This document shows positions 35,894-44,235 of a stretch of 64,000 nucleotides of DNA, one piece after another (position 1 is the first letter of the stretch; each line of letters begins with the position of its first letter). Location of the stretch: assembly GCF_037414475.1 (NCBI RefSeq), contig NZ_CP147913.1, positions 1,984,001 to 2,048,000 of the forward strand, written 5' to 3'. The translations under genes and the position numbers were made by a program. Below the pieces are notes generated by a model. It had not been told where the DNA came from. It was given only the letters and a program-made list of their open reading frames with translations, and did not search any database. The stretch is from Myxococcus stipitatus. Its GTDB lineage: Bacteria > Myxococcota > Myxococcia > Myxococcales > Myxococcaceae.

Positions 35894-38656
35894 ATGTCCT
35901 GGCCTCCACCGCCACCCTTCTTCCGAAGGGCCGCCCTCTTCCTATGCCTCATCGCCCCCTCCGCGCAGGCCCAAGGCGTGGTGCCGACGGCCCCCCAGGT
36001 CATCGAGCTCGACATCCAGGCCACCGACGCGGGCCTGCGCGTCTCCGAGTCCGCCCATGCCTCCGAGGACGCGGGGACGTCCGCGCTCATCCCCCCCACC
36101 CTCATCGCCGACTCTCCGGCCCACCACCCCGAGGGACTCGAGGAGACGACCACCACCGTCCCGCTCGAGCTGTTGGTGGATGAGCACGGAGGCGTGAGCG
36201 AGGCCCACGTCATCGAGAGCAGCGAGCCTCGCTTCTCGGAGGCCGCGCTCACCGCCGCCCGGGGCCTGCGCTTCGCTCCCGCACGGATGAACGAGCGGCC
36301 CGTCGCGGTGCGCATGCGCTTCACCTACTACTTCCAGGGCCGCGCCCAGACGCCGCTCCGGGCCTGGATTCACGGCAACGTGCGAGCCCGAGGCTCCCGC
36401 CGGCCCCTGCTCGACGCCACCCTCCTCGTCTCGGGACAACCCACGCCGCTCACCCCGGACGCCAACGGAGACTTCGAGCTCCCGCTCCCCGCCGGCACCC
36501 ACACGATTGAAGTGCGAGCCCCTGGCCACAAACCCGCCACGTTCCAGGAGACACTCGCCGACGGCCAACGGCTCACCGTCATCTACCGATTGGAGCCCAC
36601 GCGGCTCAACCCGTACGAGACGGTGGTGAGGGATGAGCGTCCGCGCACCGAGGTGACGCGCATCACCCTGCATGAGCAGGAGCTTCGCGAGGTGCCCGGC
36701 ACGCAGGGCGACCCGTTCCGGGTGGTGATGTTGATGCCGGGTGTGGGTGGCCTCGCGTCGGGCCTGGGGCACCCCGTCATCCGAGGAGGCCAGCCCGCCG
36801 CCACGGGGTTCTTCATCGACGGCGTGCGAGTCCCCACGCTCTACCACCTGTTCGTGGGTCCGGCCGTCGTGCAGCCCGAGTTCATCGACACGCTGGACTT
36901 CCATCCCGGAGCGCCCCCCGCGCGCTACGGGCGGCTGCTGGGCGGTGTCGTCGAAGGGCGCGTGTCCCGGCCGCGAGAGGACCGGCTCCACGCCACCGCC
37001 TCGCTGGACTTCATCAACAGCAGCCTCCTCATCGAGGTCCCTTTCCCCTCCACGGGCACCCACGTCACGCTGGCGGGGCGCGTGAGCTACACCGGCCTGC
37101 TGTTGTCGCTGGCCACCCAGGTCGCGTCCGCCCGGGGCGCCGAGAACATCGAGGCCGAGTTCTGGGACTACCAGGCGCGCATCGAGCAGCGGGTGGGCGA
37201 GGGGAAGCTGCGCCTGTTGGCCCTGGGCAGCTCCGACACGCTCGCCGAGCGGGCTCCGACGCAGACGCAGTTCCTCCCGGGAGACAGCATCCCCCTGGAC
37301 CCGACCGACGGCATGGGCATCCGCTCGCGCTTCCACCGGATGGACCTGAGGGGAACCCACCCACTCGCGGGAGGTGAGCTGGAGCTGGGCGTCACCGCGG
37401 GCATCGACGAGCTGGGCTTCACCTGGGAGATGGGCCCACCGCGAGTCCCCATGGGCGAGTACACGCTGCGCGAGCACAGCCTCGCGGGACGCCTGCGCTG
37501 GACGCGCGAGCTGGGACAGACGCTCCACTTCACGTTGGGTGGCGACCTGGAGCTTCGCCGCGCCACCGTCATCGCGATAGGCAACGGAGCCCCCGTGGGC
37601 TCCACGTACTTCGACGAGGAGGACCCGCTCACCCGCCCTCGCTCGGACGCGCGCATGAGCTCGGCCTTCGCGGAGCTGCGGTGGACGCCCTCCTCGCGCT
37701 GGATGGTGGTCCCCGGCGTGCGTGTGGACTCGTATCACCTCCTCGACGAGGTCACCCATACGACGCTGGAGCCACGGCTGGCGGTGCGCCATGCCCTGAC
37801 CCAGACGCTGGTGCTCAAGGCGGGCGCGGGCCTCTTCCACCAGGCGCCCACCGTGCTCGTGCACATGCCGGTGATGGACACCTCCGCGCTGCGCCATGGG
37901 CTCCAGGAAGGAATACAGTTCGACGTGGGCGCCGAGTGGAAGCCCCATGAAGCCTGGGAGTTCAACGCCGACGTCTTCTACAACCCGCTGCGCCGCTCGG
38001 TGGAGTTCGACATCCAGCAGGCCCTCAACCGCCGCCGGGGAGGCGCCTCGGGGAGTTCTCCCACCGCGAGCGGAGACGCGTATGGCTTCGAGCTGATGGC
38101 CCGGCATCCGTTGGGCGACAACTGGTTCGGCTGGGCCTCCTACAGCTTCCTGCAGAGCCGCCGTCGCCTGCGCATCGACCGGTACGACGACCAGAACCAA
38201 CGCGTGGCGAGCGAGGAGGCCACGGTGCCCTTCGCCTTCGAGCAAGCGCACATCTTCAACGCGGCCCTCAGCTACAAGTTCGATGGCGGTTACACCGTGG
38301 GGGCCGTGCTGCACTTCAACACCGGGCGGCCCGAGACGGGCGAGCTCACGCCCCAGCCCATGCGCGCGGGCCTGGATGACGAGGGCCGGCCGAAGTGGGT
38401 GAGGCAGGACAGGGACCGGGTCGGAAGGCTCCCCTCGTTCTGGCGGGTGGACCTGCGCGCCGCCAAGGCGTGGGCCCTGGATGACCTCACCCTGGAGCTC
38501 TCGCTCGACCTGATGAACGCGTCACTCCAGCAGGAAGTCCTCTTCTACGAATACACCGCCACGCAGTCCGCGGCGGGAGCCACTCCGGAGCTGCGGCGCA
38601 ACCCCCGCGGCTTCCCCGTCATCCTCCCCATGCTGGGGTTGAAAGGCAGCTACTGA
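35894..38656 (+). CDS. TonB-domain plus TonB-dependent receptor fusion protein
   Basis: The 920-aa protein starts with a signal peptide (FFRRAALFLCLIAPSAQAQG). Residues about 85-148 match a TonB C-terminal domain (PLELLVDEHGGVSEAHV, then FSEAALTAARGLRFAPA). A carboxypeptidase-regulatory-like Ig fold follows (158-235). Then comes a plug domain (255-400: RVVMLMPGVGG, VIRGGQPAATGFFIDGVRV) and an outer-membrane barrel ending in LPMLGLKGSY with a terminal aromatic. It imports or senses a ligand at the outer membrane. A TonB domain on the receptor itself is unusual. ATG 35894 is chosen because it starts the signal peptide. The next gene begins 1 bp after the stop. Confidence 0.82.
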   Translation: MSWPPPPPFFRRAALFLCLIAPSAQAQGVVPTAPQVIELDIQATDAGLRVSESAHASEDAGTSALIPPTLIADSPAHHPEGLEETTTTVPLELLVDEHGGVSEAHVIESSEPRFSEAALTAARGLRFAPARMNERPVAVRMRFTYYFQGRAQTPLRAWIHGNVRARGSRRPLLDATLLVSGQPTPLTPDANGDFELPLPAGTHTIEVRAPGHKPATFQETLADGQRLTVIYRLEPTRLNPYETVVRDERPRTEVTRITLHEQELREVPGTQGDPFRVVMLMPGVGGLASGLGHPVIRGGQPAATGFFIDGVRVPTLYHLFVGPAVVQPEFIDTLDFHPGAPPARYGRLLGGVVEGRVSRPREDRLHATASLDFINSSLLIEVPFPSTGTHVTLAGRVSYTGLLLSLATQVASARGAENIEAEFWDYQARIEQRVGEGKLRLLALGSSDTLAERAPTQTQFLPGDSIPLDPTDGMGIRSRFHRMDLRGTHPLAGGELELGVTAGIDELGFTWEMGPPRVPMGEYTLREHSLAGRLRWTRELGQTLHFTLGGDLELRRATVIAIGNGAPVGSTYFDEEDPLTRPRSDARMSSAFAELRWTPSSRWMVVPGVRVDSYHLLDEVTHTTLEPRLAVRHALTQTLVLKAGAGLFHQAPTVLVHMPVMDTSALRHGLQEGIQFDVGAEWKPHEAWEFNADVFYNPLRRSVEFDIQQALNRRRGGASGSSPTASGDAYGFELMARHPLGDNWFGWASYSFLQSRRRLRIDRYDDQNQRVASEEATVPFAFEQAHIFNAALSYKFDGGYTVGAVLHFNTGRPETGELTPQPMRAGLDDEGRPKWVRQDRDRVGRLPSFWRVDLRAAKAWALDDLTLELSLDLMNASLQQEVLFYEYTATQSAAGATPELRRNPRGFPVILPMLGLKGSY

Positions 38657-38657
38657 C

Positions 38658-39968
38658 ATGCGCCCCTGTTTCCCTGGACTCCTCCTGGCCGCGCTGTTCA
38701 GCGCGGGCTGCGAGCCGTTCGCCGACTCCCCCATCTACTTCCATGGCCTGGCGCTCCGGGAGGATGGCACCCCGTTCAGCCACACCGGGCTCACGGTGGA
38801 AGGCTCACGTCCCCTCGCGTCCGGTGTCCCCCGAGAGGTGCCCGAGTACGTTCCGCACGCCGTGACGAGCACGCGCGGCAATGGCGCCTTCTCCGTGGAG
38901 ATTCTCGCGGGAGACGTCATGACCTACGTGGATGGACGCAAGACTCGCGACCGGCCCACGTATCGCGACCGCTACCGCGTGGCGACACCCCTGGAGAACG
39001 GCCGGGGCACCGTCCTCTCCTTCACCCAGGGCGCTGGAGGAGGAGACGCCGAGCTCCCGGTGATGCAGGTATGGGCCGCGAACCTGGCCCGGGCGGAGTC
39101 ACCCACGGGCCCCGTGCTGACCTTCGCGCCCCTCCCTCCCGAGCCCAAGGCCCCCATGGGCGTCACCCAGCGCGAATACACCAGCACCCCGGAGGCTCCC
39201 GAGCTGAAGCCAGCGCTGACGCCCCTCCCCATCCTGCGGATTCAAGAGGCCACGGGGGTTGTCTGGGAAGAGCGGGAGGCGGCCTCCCCCTGGGCGCTGA
39301 CCCCGTGGAGGCTCGAGGACTTCACCTCCGTGGAGGCCCAGGTGCGCGTGGTGAGCGCGGGCGAATGGAGACGCACCCCGGTCATCTCCGCGGAGTCGTG
39401 GCTCACGTTCCGACAGGAGTGGCGAAGCGAACGGCTCCCTCTGCCCACGGGCACGCTGCGTCCCCTCAGTCGAGGCGCCGCGTGCCACCCCGAGCTGTCC
39501 GCGCCCTGCCCCTTCACGGATGGGGCCCTCACCTCACATGCCATCGAGGACGTCTGGCCCGGCGCTCAGACGCCATCGGCCGCGCCCCTTCGCGTGGGCA
39601 TCCGTCTCGACACCTCCGCGCGACTCTCGCGTCTGGTGGTGCGCAACCTCAAGACGTCCGCGGCCGAGCTGCTCGTGGAAGGCAGCGAGGAGGGAACACA
39701 GTGGTTCGAGCTCGCGCGACGCCCCCTGGCGCCCCAGAACCCCCAGTCGACCTCCAGTCACAACTTCCGGGAACTCGCCCAGTCCGACAGCCCCTGGGAC
39801 CCACCCCTGCTGTCGGGCCCGCTCTCCGTTCGATACTTCCTCGATATCCCCCTGACGGATGCCCGCCCTGTCCGGTTCGTGCGCCTCTCGCCCTTGTGGG
39901 GCGGCAACACACTCATCTCCGTCGTCTCCCTCGCGGAGCTGTCCCTCTTCGAAGTGGCGCCCCCCTGA
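38658..39968 (+). CDS. lipoprotein partner of the TonB-dependent receptor
   Basis: The 436-aa protein has a lipoprotein signal (LLLAALFSAGCEPF). An N-terminal carboxypeptidase-regulatory-like beta region is followed by a Pro-rich stretch (150-190) and a C-terminal beta sandwich reminiscent of discoidin/F5-8 type C domains (DTSARLSRLVVRNLKTSAAE; RFVRLSPLWGGNT). Such domains bind carbohydrates or lipids, but this match is by eye only. The gene starts 1 bp after the receptor gene, so the two are translationally coupled. It is a candidate surface-binding partner for the receptor, analogous to SusD-like or TbpB-like partners in function, not in sequence. Confidence 0.6.
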   Translation: MRPCFPGLLLAALFSAGCEPFADSPIYFHGLALREDGTPFSHTGLTVEGSRPLASGVPREVPEYVPHAVTSTRGNGAFSVEILAGDVMTYVDGRKTRDRPTYRDRYRVATPLENGRGTVLSFTQGAGGGDAELPVMQVWAANLARAESPTGPVLTFAPLPPEPKAPMGVTQREYTSTPEAPELKPALTPLPILRIQEATGVVWEEREAASPWALTPWRLEDFTSVEAQVRVVSAGEWRRTPVISAESWLTFRQEWRSERLPLPTGTLRPLSRGAACHPELSAPCPFTDGALTSHAIEDVWPGAQTPSAAPLRVGIRLDTSARLSRLVVRNLKTSAAELLVEGSEEGTQWFELARRPLAPQNPQSTSSHNFRELAQSDSPWDPPLLSGPLSVRYFLDIPLTDARPVRFVRLSPLWGGNTLISVVSLAELSLFEVAPP

Positions 39969-39989
39969 CGCGCTCCACCTCCAGGCCGT

Positions 39990-40036
39990 TGCAATCCCAC
40001 CCACCAATGCAACCGTCAAATCAAGTGCAATATAGT
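39990..40036 (+). promoter_or_regulatory. three TGCAA direct repeats and a TATAGT box
   Basis: TGCAA occurs at 39990, 40008 and 40026, exactly 18 bp apart each time, in a locally AT-rich stretch. TATAGT lies at 40031-40036, about 70 bp before the ATG of the next gene. The arrangement suggests an activator or repressor site overlapping a promoter. No regulator is assigned. Confidence 0.35.
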
Positions 40037-40107
40037 TACAGGTAATCTCACGAGCACCCGTCAACCGAACTCCGCGCGGGCATGGCGCGGAGACTACGCT
40101 GGGCGTC

Positions 40108-41307
40108 ATGTCTCAGACCCGAGTCGCCCGGCACCTCGGCCTCCTCAACGAGGCGTTCGAGCAACACATCAACACCCCGAACGGGGAGCCTTCTGGCATC
40201 CACTACGCCTTCCGGATGCATGAGGAGGACCCCAACCGCCTGGTCTCCGAGCTGCGCTACTCGCAAGACCTGGGGCGCTCCCAGTCGCAGGCCTACGTGC
40301 CCGTGGCGTCCCTGGATGTCGGCGAGGAGCGCTTCCAGGCGTTTGTCTCGGGGACGGTGAGCGCCATCGCGGAGAATCTGCCGCGATTCTGGTCGGACCT
40401 GGTGCAGCCCGACTTCGCGCTCCTCACGGACGAGACACTCGTCACCCGGGAGGACTTCCACCGCGTCGTGGCGGAGCAACAGCGGGAGAGTGAGCGAAGC
40501 TCGGCGGTGTCCCTCCTGACGGACCTCGCTGGCAACCTGGGGGTGGCCATCCCCCAGAGCCACCCGCCCTACTTGATTCTCCTCCGGGCGGTCCTCCTCT
40601 CGGACATGTACAGGAAGGACTTCGAGGAGCTGCTCGACACCCTGCTCGACCAGTGGAGGGCGCTGCCCGCCGAGGAGCGGCCCGCCACGACGGAGTGGCT
40701 CCTCGTCGCGCTCGCATCAGGGCCAGTCTGCGCCGGGAATGCCATCTGGCGAGGCCAGGAGCGCACCCGGTCGGACATCCTCACGAGCGAGATGGACGCG
40801 CTCCACCGGGAGTGGCACGGCGGCTCCGCCCAGGTTCCGGACACGACGCGGGCCCCGGCCGAGGAAGACACTCCGTCCGAGGACGCGGAAGATTCCGACC
40901 CGCGACTGGAGTGGACGTCGACCGCGAACTGCGTCGTGAAGGTCTCCTTCTCACAACCCGGCACGTGGACCCGGCGCTTCAAGAATGTCGGGGGGCGCGG
41001 GGCCGGGGTCTCCCTCATGCTGAAGGGAGACTTTCTCGAGACACGCCTGCTCGACATCGGGATGACGCTGGATGGGACGGAGCATCGCCTGCTCATCCAC
41101 CCGCACACGGGAGGCCAGGCCCGGTGCTTGATGCCGTTGGCGCCCCAGGGCGAACACGAGGTCCAGCTCACCTTCCACGCTCGGGGAGCGGGGGGCGGCA
41201 TCATCCAGGCGGGAGTGCTTGCCTGGACCTGCTCGGAGGATTCTGACGATGGAACGGGCAGCGTCTCCTCGGAGCAGTGGGACCTGTTGCAGCTCATCGT
41301 CGGCTGA
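40108..41307 (+). CDS. hypothetical protein with C-terminal domain shared with next gene
   Basis: The 399-aa protein has no signal peptide. Residues 1-235 are mostly alpha-helical and charged with no recognised motif. An acidic Pro/Glu linker (240-263) leads to a beta-rich C-terminal domain (264-374) with DPRLEWT, TWTRRFKNVG, RGAGVSLMLKGDF, HEVQLTFHARG and LAWT. The same pattern is found at the end of the neighbouring 499-aa protein, so the two are partly paralogous. I cannot assign a function. The next gene starts 30 bp downstream on the same strand; they are probably one operon. Confidence 0.65.
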   Translation: MSQTRVARHLGLLNEAFEQHINTPNGEPSGIHYAFRMHEEDPNRLVSELRYSQDLGRSQSQAYVPVASLDVGEERFQAFVSGTVSAIAENLPRFWSDLVQPDFALLTDETLVTREDFHRVVAEQQRESERSSAVSLLTDLAGNLGVAIPQSHPPYLILLRAVLLSDMYRKDFEELLDTLLDQWRALPAEERPATTEWLLVALASGPVCAGNAIWRGQERTRSDILTSEMDALHREWHGGSAQVPDTTRAPAEEDTPSEDAEDSDPRLEWTSTANCVVKVSFSQPGTWTRRFKNVGGRGAGVSLMLKGDFLETRLLDIGMTLDGTEHRLLIHPHTGGQARCLMPLAPQGEHEVQLTFHARGAGGGIIQAGVLAWTCSEDSDDGTGSVSSEQWDLLQLIVG

Positions 41308-41337
41308 CGGCGGCATCGCGAACAGAAGAGACTTCTC

Positions 41338-42837
41338 ATGACAACGAAACCGATGCTGCGCCTCTTCGCGACCGCCGACAAACTCTGGGTCGCCTCCCTC
41401 ACCCAACTGGACGTCTACAAGGGCGCCCAGGGCACACAACGCAGGGTCCACGGAGATGTGGAGTTCAACCGGCTGTCGAACTGCATCCTCGCCGTCGCCC
41501 CCAAGAAGAAGCGGATATGGATGGGGCGCGGTGCCCAACGAGAGGTGGAGAAGTTCGGCCCGGAGAACCGCCCCCCTCGGGTCTTCACCCTGGCCGAAGG
41601 CCCGAAGGCGCCGTGCAAGCCGTTGGACGTGGAGCTGGCGGATTTGGTCTGCGACGGAGAGCGGCTCATCGGCTGCCAGGTCGATGGGCAGACCCGCCTG
41701 AGCCAGATCCTCTGGAGCGACTTGTCGGGGAGCGAGTGGCGGACGATGCCGCTGCCCGAGCCCGTCACCGCCGAGCCCCATCAACTGGCCGCGTCCGCGG
41801 GCGCCGAACGAGGAGCACCTTCAGGCGTCCTGCTGTCGAACCACATGCACGGAGTGGTGGCCGTGGACCCGGGCGCGGGGCGAATCGCGGTGATTCGTCC
41901 CGGCTCTTCAAAGGTCAACTTCGTGCTTCAGCTCGAGCGCGCGACCCTCGAGGAGCAATGGTTCGCGGTGCCCACCCGGAAGGGCGTGCTGGTCGCCATC
42001 ACCCGGAGCCGGCAGTCCTCCGCCCTGCTCACCTACTCCGAGGCGGGGGCCTTGCAGACGGCGTTCTATACCGAGGACGCAACCGCCGTTTGTGGCCTCG
42101 CCGACGCGGACGCCGACTCCGCCCTGGTGGTCATGAAGCGCGCGCTGGGCCGCCTCCAACTCGGGGACGAAGTGGGCTTCGCGGAGTTCGTGCCCGCCGA
42201 ATTGGAGGATGCGTTCCGGTTCGCCACGGCGACCGCCGCTCCCGGCACCGTGTGGATTGCCCCCGACCACCTCGAGCATGGCCGGCTGGCGCAGGTGCGC
42301 TGCGAGGCGGGCAAGCCGCTGGAGCTGTTGAAGTTCGAGAAGCCCCTCAAGCAGGGGGCCCCCCTCTGGGATGAGGGAAGCACGAGACCCCGCCTCGAAT
42401 GGACCGGGGTCGCCCCCGACAAGCGGACGGTGGGAATGTCCGTCCTCTCGTTCCCCCAGTCTTCCTCCACGACCTGGAAGCAGCGCTTCGAGAACATCGG
42501 CGCCCTGGGAGCGGGCCTCCTCCTCTCCGTGGATGGAGGGCCGTTCGAGTCGGGGATGATGACGGTCAGCGCGCGCTTGAATGGCGAGGAGATTCCGCTC
42601 ACGAAGACACAAGGCTTCGATGCCATGTTTGAACGGCGCATGGCGCTCGAACCCAAGGCAGAGGGAGAGCTGGAGCTCACGTTCCATGGAGTGGGCGAGT
42701 GCTCGGGGCTCGTCGCGGTGGAGCTGGCCCCCTGGACCCCGTCGAGCTATCTGCCAGCCCCCCAAGCCTTTGGTGGGACCCACAGCCGCGCTCTCCAGTT
42801 CTTCAGCGTGACGGTGAGTCCCGCCCAGGCGCCTTGA
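41338..42837 (+). CDS. hypothetical beta-propeller-like protein with the shared C-terminal domain
   Basis: The 499-aa protein has an N-terminal region of short repeated beta strands with aromatic and glycine turns (LRLFATADKLWVASLTQLDV, MHGVVAVDPGAG, TVWIAPDHLEHG), which looks like a beta propeller. Its C-terminal domain (350-467) has PRLEWT, TTWKQRFENIG, ALGAGLLLSVDGGPF, GELELTFHGVG and LAPWT, matching the neighbour's terminal domain in order and spacing. No signal peptide is seen. The pairing suggests that both proteins bind the same partner or assemble together. No named family is recognised. Confidence 0.65.
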   Translation: MTTKPMLRLFATADKLWVASLTQLDVYKGAQGTQRRVHGDVEFNRLSNCILAVAPKKKRIWMGRGAQREVEKFGPENRPPRVFTLAEGPKAPCKPLDVELADLVCDGERLIGCQVDGQTRLSQILWSDLSGSEWRTMPLPEPVTAEPHQLAASAGAERGAPSGVLLSNHMHGVVAVDPGAGRIAVIRPGSSKVNFVLQLERATLEEQWFAVPTRKGVLVAITRSRQSSALLTYSEAGALQTAFYTEDATAVCGLADADADSALVVMKRALGRLQLGDEVGFAEFVPAELEDAFRFATATAAPGTVWIAPDHLEHGRLAQVRCEAGKPLELLKFEKPLKQGAPLWDEGSTRPRLEWTGVAPDKRTVGMSVLSFPQSSSTTWKQRFENIGALGAGLLLSVDGGPFESGMMTVSARLNGEEIPLTKTQGFDAMFERRMALEPKAEGELELTFHGVGECSGLVAVELAPWTPSSYLPAPQAFGGTHSRALQFFSVTVSPAQAP

Positions 42838-42959
42838 CGACGCCGGGAGCATCCGCCTTCGTGGCCATGCGGCTGCGATACGAATCGGGATGTTTCACGA
42901 TGGGCATGCGGTGGCATCCCACGGCGCCGGTGGGATGCCAGGCAACACCGCCGTGTCCG

Positions 42960-43310
42960 TCAGCGCTTCTCCAACATGGAGCGTGGATCGAACGTGACGC
43001 GGATGTGCGTGATGCGTCCGTTCTCGACATGGCTCCAGTTCGCCACCTGCACCGGCGCCTTGTCGAAGGGGCGGATTTCAAACCAGGTCAGCACCTCGTC
43101 GCCGTCCACGAAGCGGTGCAGCACCGTCATGTGGGGCGACACCTTCCACATCCCGTGGACCAGTCCCTGGACACAGGCCTCGACTCCCTCCACCGACGCC
43201 AGGACACCTTCAAAGCGCACGCCGGGTGCGAGCGTGCCGCGCAGCTTCACCTCGTCCTTCGCGCTCCACGCATCGAAGTACGCCTTCACCACCGCCGCGG
43301 GATTCTCCAT
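42960..43310 (-). CDS. SnoaL-like / NTF2-fold protein
   Basis: The 116-aa protein has the cone-shaped NTF2-like layout: an N-terminal helix AVVKAYFDAWSAKDEVKL, then LAPGVRFEG, the strand DGDEVLTWFEI, and the terminal strands ENGRITHIRVTFDPRSM. SnoaL-like proteins include cyclases, isomerases and ligand-binding proteins. No catalytic residues can be assigned with confidence. It lies 54 bp downstream of the AraC regulator on the same strand, separated by a perfect palindrome, so it may be that regulator's target. Confidence 0.78.
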   Translation of the reverse strand: MENPAAVVKAYFDAWSAKDEVKLRGTLAPGVRFEGVLASVEGVEACVQGLVHGMWKVSPHMTVLHRFVDGDEVLTWFEIRPFDKAPVQVANWSHVENGRITHIRVTFDPRSMLEKR

Positions 43311-43351
43311 GTCCGACCTCCTCGTTGAACGCGAACCCTCCCTCCGGGTGG

Positions 43352-43367
43352 TGACACCCGGGTGTCA
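43352..43367. promoter_or_regulatory. perfect 16-bp palindrome
   Basis: TGACACCCGGGTGTCA at 43352-43367 is perfectly self-complementary with no spacer. It overlaps the stop codon of the AraC gene and lies 42 bp upstream of the SnoaL-like start. With no loop it is a poor terminator and more likely a protein-binding operator. Confidence 0.4.
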
Positions 43368-44165
43368 GGTTTGTGCGCCGCCGGAGCCCGCGAAGCCCTC
43401 GCTGCGCACCTTGTCGGGCGTGGTGCCCGTCAACCTCCGGAACATCGCGATGAAGGCCGAGGCGCTGCTGTAGCCCAGGTCCAGGGCGATGGCCTCCACC
43501 GAGCGCCCCGCCTCCAACATGGCCAGCGCCTTGACGACCCGCAACCTCTGGCGCCAGTCGCTCAAGGACAACCCCAGGTGCTGCTGACAGCGGCGCTCCA
43601 GCGTGCGCTCCGTGGTGTGCATCTTCTTCGCCCACGAGGCCACGGAGCTGCTGTCCGCCGGGTCCTTCTCCAATGCCGTCAACACCGGGCCCAGCAGCGC
43701 ATCGTCCGACATGGGCAGATAGCTCCCTTGCTGGGGGGCCAGCGCGAGCTGGTCGATGAGCACCCGGAAGAGCCGGCGCTCATGACTCGTCCGAGGATGA
43801 GCCACGCGATGGGTCCGCAGGTGCTCGAGCAGCGCCTTGACCAACGGGCTCACCGCCAGCGCACACGTCCCCTTCGGCAACCCGCGGCACAGCTCCCGGG
43901 AGATGTAGAGCGAGCAGTGGCTGGCCTCGGAGCGGTTCATTCCCCGGTGCTCCACGTCGGGCGGAAGCCAGATGCCGTACTGGGGCGGCGACAGGTAGTG
44001 GCTGCCCGACAGCTTGAGCTCCATCACCCCGCTGAAGGCGTAGACGAACTCACCCCACGGATGCTGGTGACGGGGATACGACGCCGCCGACGGCAGGCTC
44101 GCCGTCCGGAAATACACGGGGTGTGGAAGCTTTGAGGTGAAGGGAACTTGCAGCTGCTTCGCCAT
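43365..44165 (-). CDS. AraC-family transcriptional regulator
   Basis: The 266-aa protein has an N-terminal cupin ligand-binding domain (YPRHQHPWGEFVYAFSGVME, with PPDVEHRG) and a C-terminal double helix-turn-helix (VASWAKKMHTTERTLERRCQ; EAIALDLGYSSASAFIAMFR, then LTGTTPDKVR). It is divergent from an EamA transporter across 70 bp, which is the common arrangement in which the regulator controls the exporter. Effector unknown. Confidence 0.92.
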   Translation of the reverse strand: MAKQLQVPFTSKLPHPVYFRTASLPSAASYPRHQHPWGEFVYAFSGVMELKLSGSHYLSPPQYGIWLPPDVEHRGMNRSEASHCSLYISRELCRGLPKGTCALAVSPLVKALLEHLRTHRVAHPRTSHERRLFRVLIDQLALAPQQGSYLPMSDDALLGPVLTALEKDPADSSSVASWAKKMHTTERTLERRCQQHLGLSLSDWRQRLRVVKALAMLEAGRSVEAIALDLGYSSASAFIAMFRRLTGTTPDKVRSEGFAGSGGAQT

Positions 44166-44235
44166 GGCGGCTTCTCGGGATGGGTTGTCGTGTTCTCGCT
44201 ATATCAATCAAGCCCGCCATCCGCAGGATGGTGAC
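44166..44235. promoter_or_regulatory. divergent promoter region, AraC and EamA genes
   Basis: This 70-bp region holds TATATCAAT (a -10-like stretch near 44200) and an inverted repeat, CCATCC (44217-44222) with GGATGG (44226-44231), just before the transporter ATG. The right arm could also serve as a ribosome site. It is a candidate operator for the AraC protein. Confidence 0.35.
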
